From assembly GCF_964340395.1 (NCBI RefSeq), contig NC_135557.1, positions 19,418,725 to 19,443,724 of the forward strand: DNA of 25,000 nucleotides, given 5' to 3'. The translations under genes were made by a program, and so were the position numbers. Source of the DNA: Glandiceps talaboti. Lineage: Eukaryota > Hemichordata > Enteropneusta > Spengelidae. Shown here one piece after another: positions 24,779 to 25,000 of this stretch. The notes under the pieces are model-generated. The model did not search any database and was not told the DNA's origin. It saw nothing but the letters and a program-made list of their open reading frames with translations. The stretch's first letter is position 1; each line of letters begins with the position of its first letter.

Positions 24779-24857
24779 TCCGTCACTTGGTATAGGATAG
24801 GAACTGTTGTCACATATATCCCGAAGAAGTGGCTGTGGGAAGCAGATTTATAGAAAG
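24773..24857 (+). other. Candidate non-coding first exon of the next gene
   Basis: From the predicted start at 24773 there is no ATG for 85 bases, and the stretch ends at AAAG|GTAGGT (donor GT at 24858-24859), which matches the MAG|GTRAGT consensus. A short 5' UTR exon spliced to coding exons beyond the right edge is the natural reading. The gene itself is not visible. Confidence 0.4.
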
Positions 24858-25000
24858 GTAGGTCTTTGTTCACTTTGTAGTTGCAATAAAACAGTCAAGT
24901 TGACTTCTAGAGACGCTTTTATTTGAAATAAAGACATCTAGAGCTATCTAGGAGGTACGAATTCACTTAGTTGTATTTACAATTATCGTGTGTTTTAGAG
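24858..25000 (+). other. Probable start of first intron
   Basis: Follows the candidate donor. AT-rich with no open frame; contains AATAAA near 24886 and an AAATAAAG near 24927, neither meaningful inside an intron. Confidence 0.3.

Overview
This window looks like a piece of an invertebrate animal nuclear genome. It is AT-rich, almost entirely non-coding and full of long microsatellites ((GA)n, (CT)n, (ATAC)n, (CA)n), a minisatellite and short inverted-repeat elements. It has exon-intron style signals and no dense gene layout, Shine-Dalgarno sites or operons. Long ATAC/TGTA arrays and a decayed non-LTR retrotransposon tail would fit a marine lophotrochozoan or invertebrate deuterostome, but the taxon is an inference I cannot confirm.

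Layout. (1) 2-1222: the 3' part of a coding exon on the + strand, entering from the left edge. It encodes a Ser/Arg-rich, probably disordered protein tail that I do not recognise, followed by a probable 3' UTR with an AATAAA at 1530. (2) 2.1-7.7 kb: non-coding DNA with eight GGCGGG boxes all on the + strand (some E2F-like), a foldback element (about 4.19-4.47 kb), and a frameshifted remnant of a retrotransposon C-terminus (4.65-4.92 kb). (3) 8.7-10.8 kb: two MITE-like elements, one of 425 bp with 27-bp terminal inverted repeats and GATA duplications, and one with 72-bp arms that are themselves hairpins. (4) 11.1-15.6 kb: GA/GACA, GTAT and ATAC arrays plus an NRF1-like palindrome. (5) 17.0-17.25 kb: a third foldback element holding two adjacent perfect hairpins. 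(6) 19.3-19.5 kb: an uninterrupted 183-bp (CT)n tract. (7) 22.27-22.77 kb: a minisatellite mixing 37-bp and 31-bp unit types. (8) 23.6-24.6 kb: a diverged local duplication and an ATAC/CA array. (9) 24.73-24.86 kb: a CCAAT box, TATA box, initiator and splice donor in correct order, which look like the promoter and non-coding first exon of the next gene.

The simplest reading is a roughly 23-kb intergenic region between the 3' end of one gene and the 5' end of another, both on the + strand. I found no convincing new multi-gene system. The most notable items are the candidate promoter with first exon, the two-type minisatellite, the three MITE-like foldbacks, the retroelement relic and an apparent excess of TGACGTCA and TCACGTGA palindromes.
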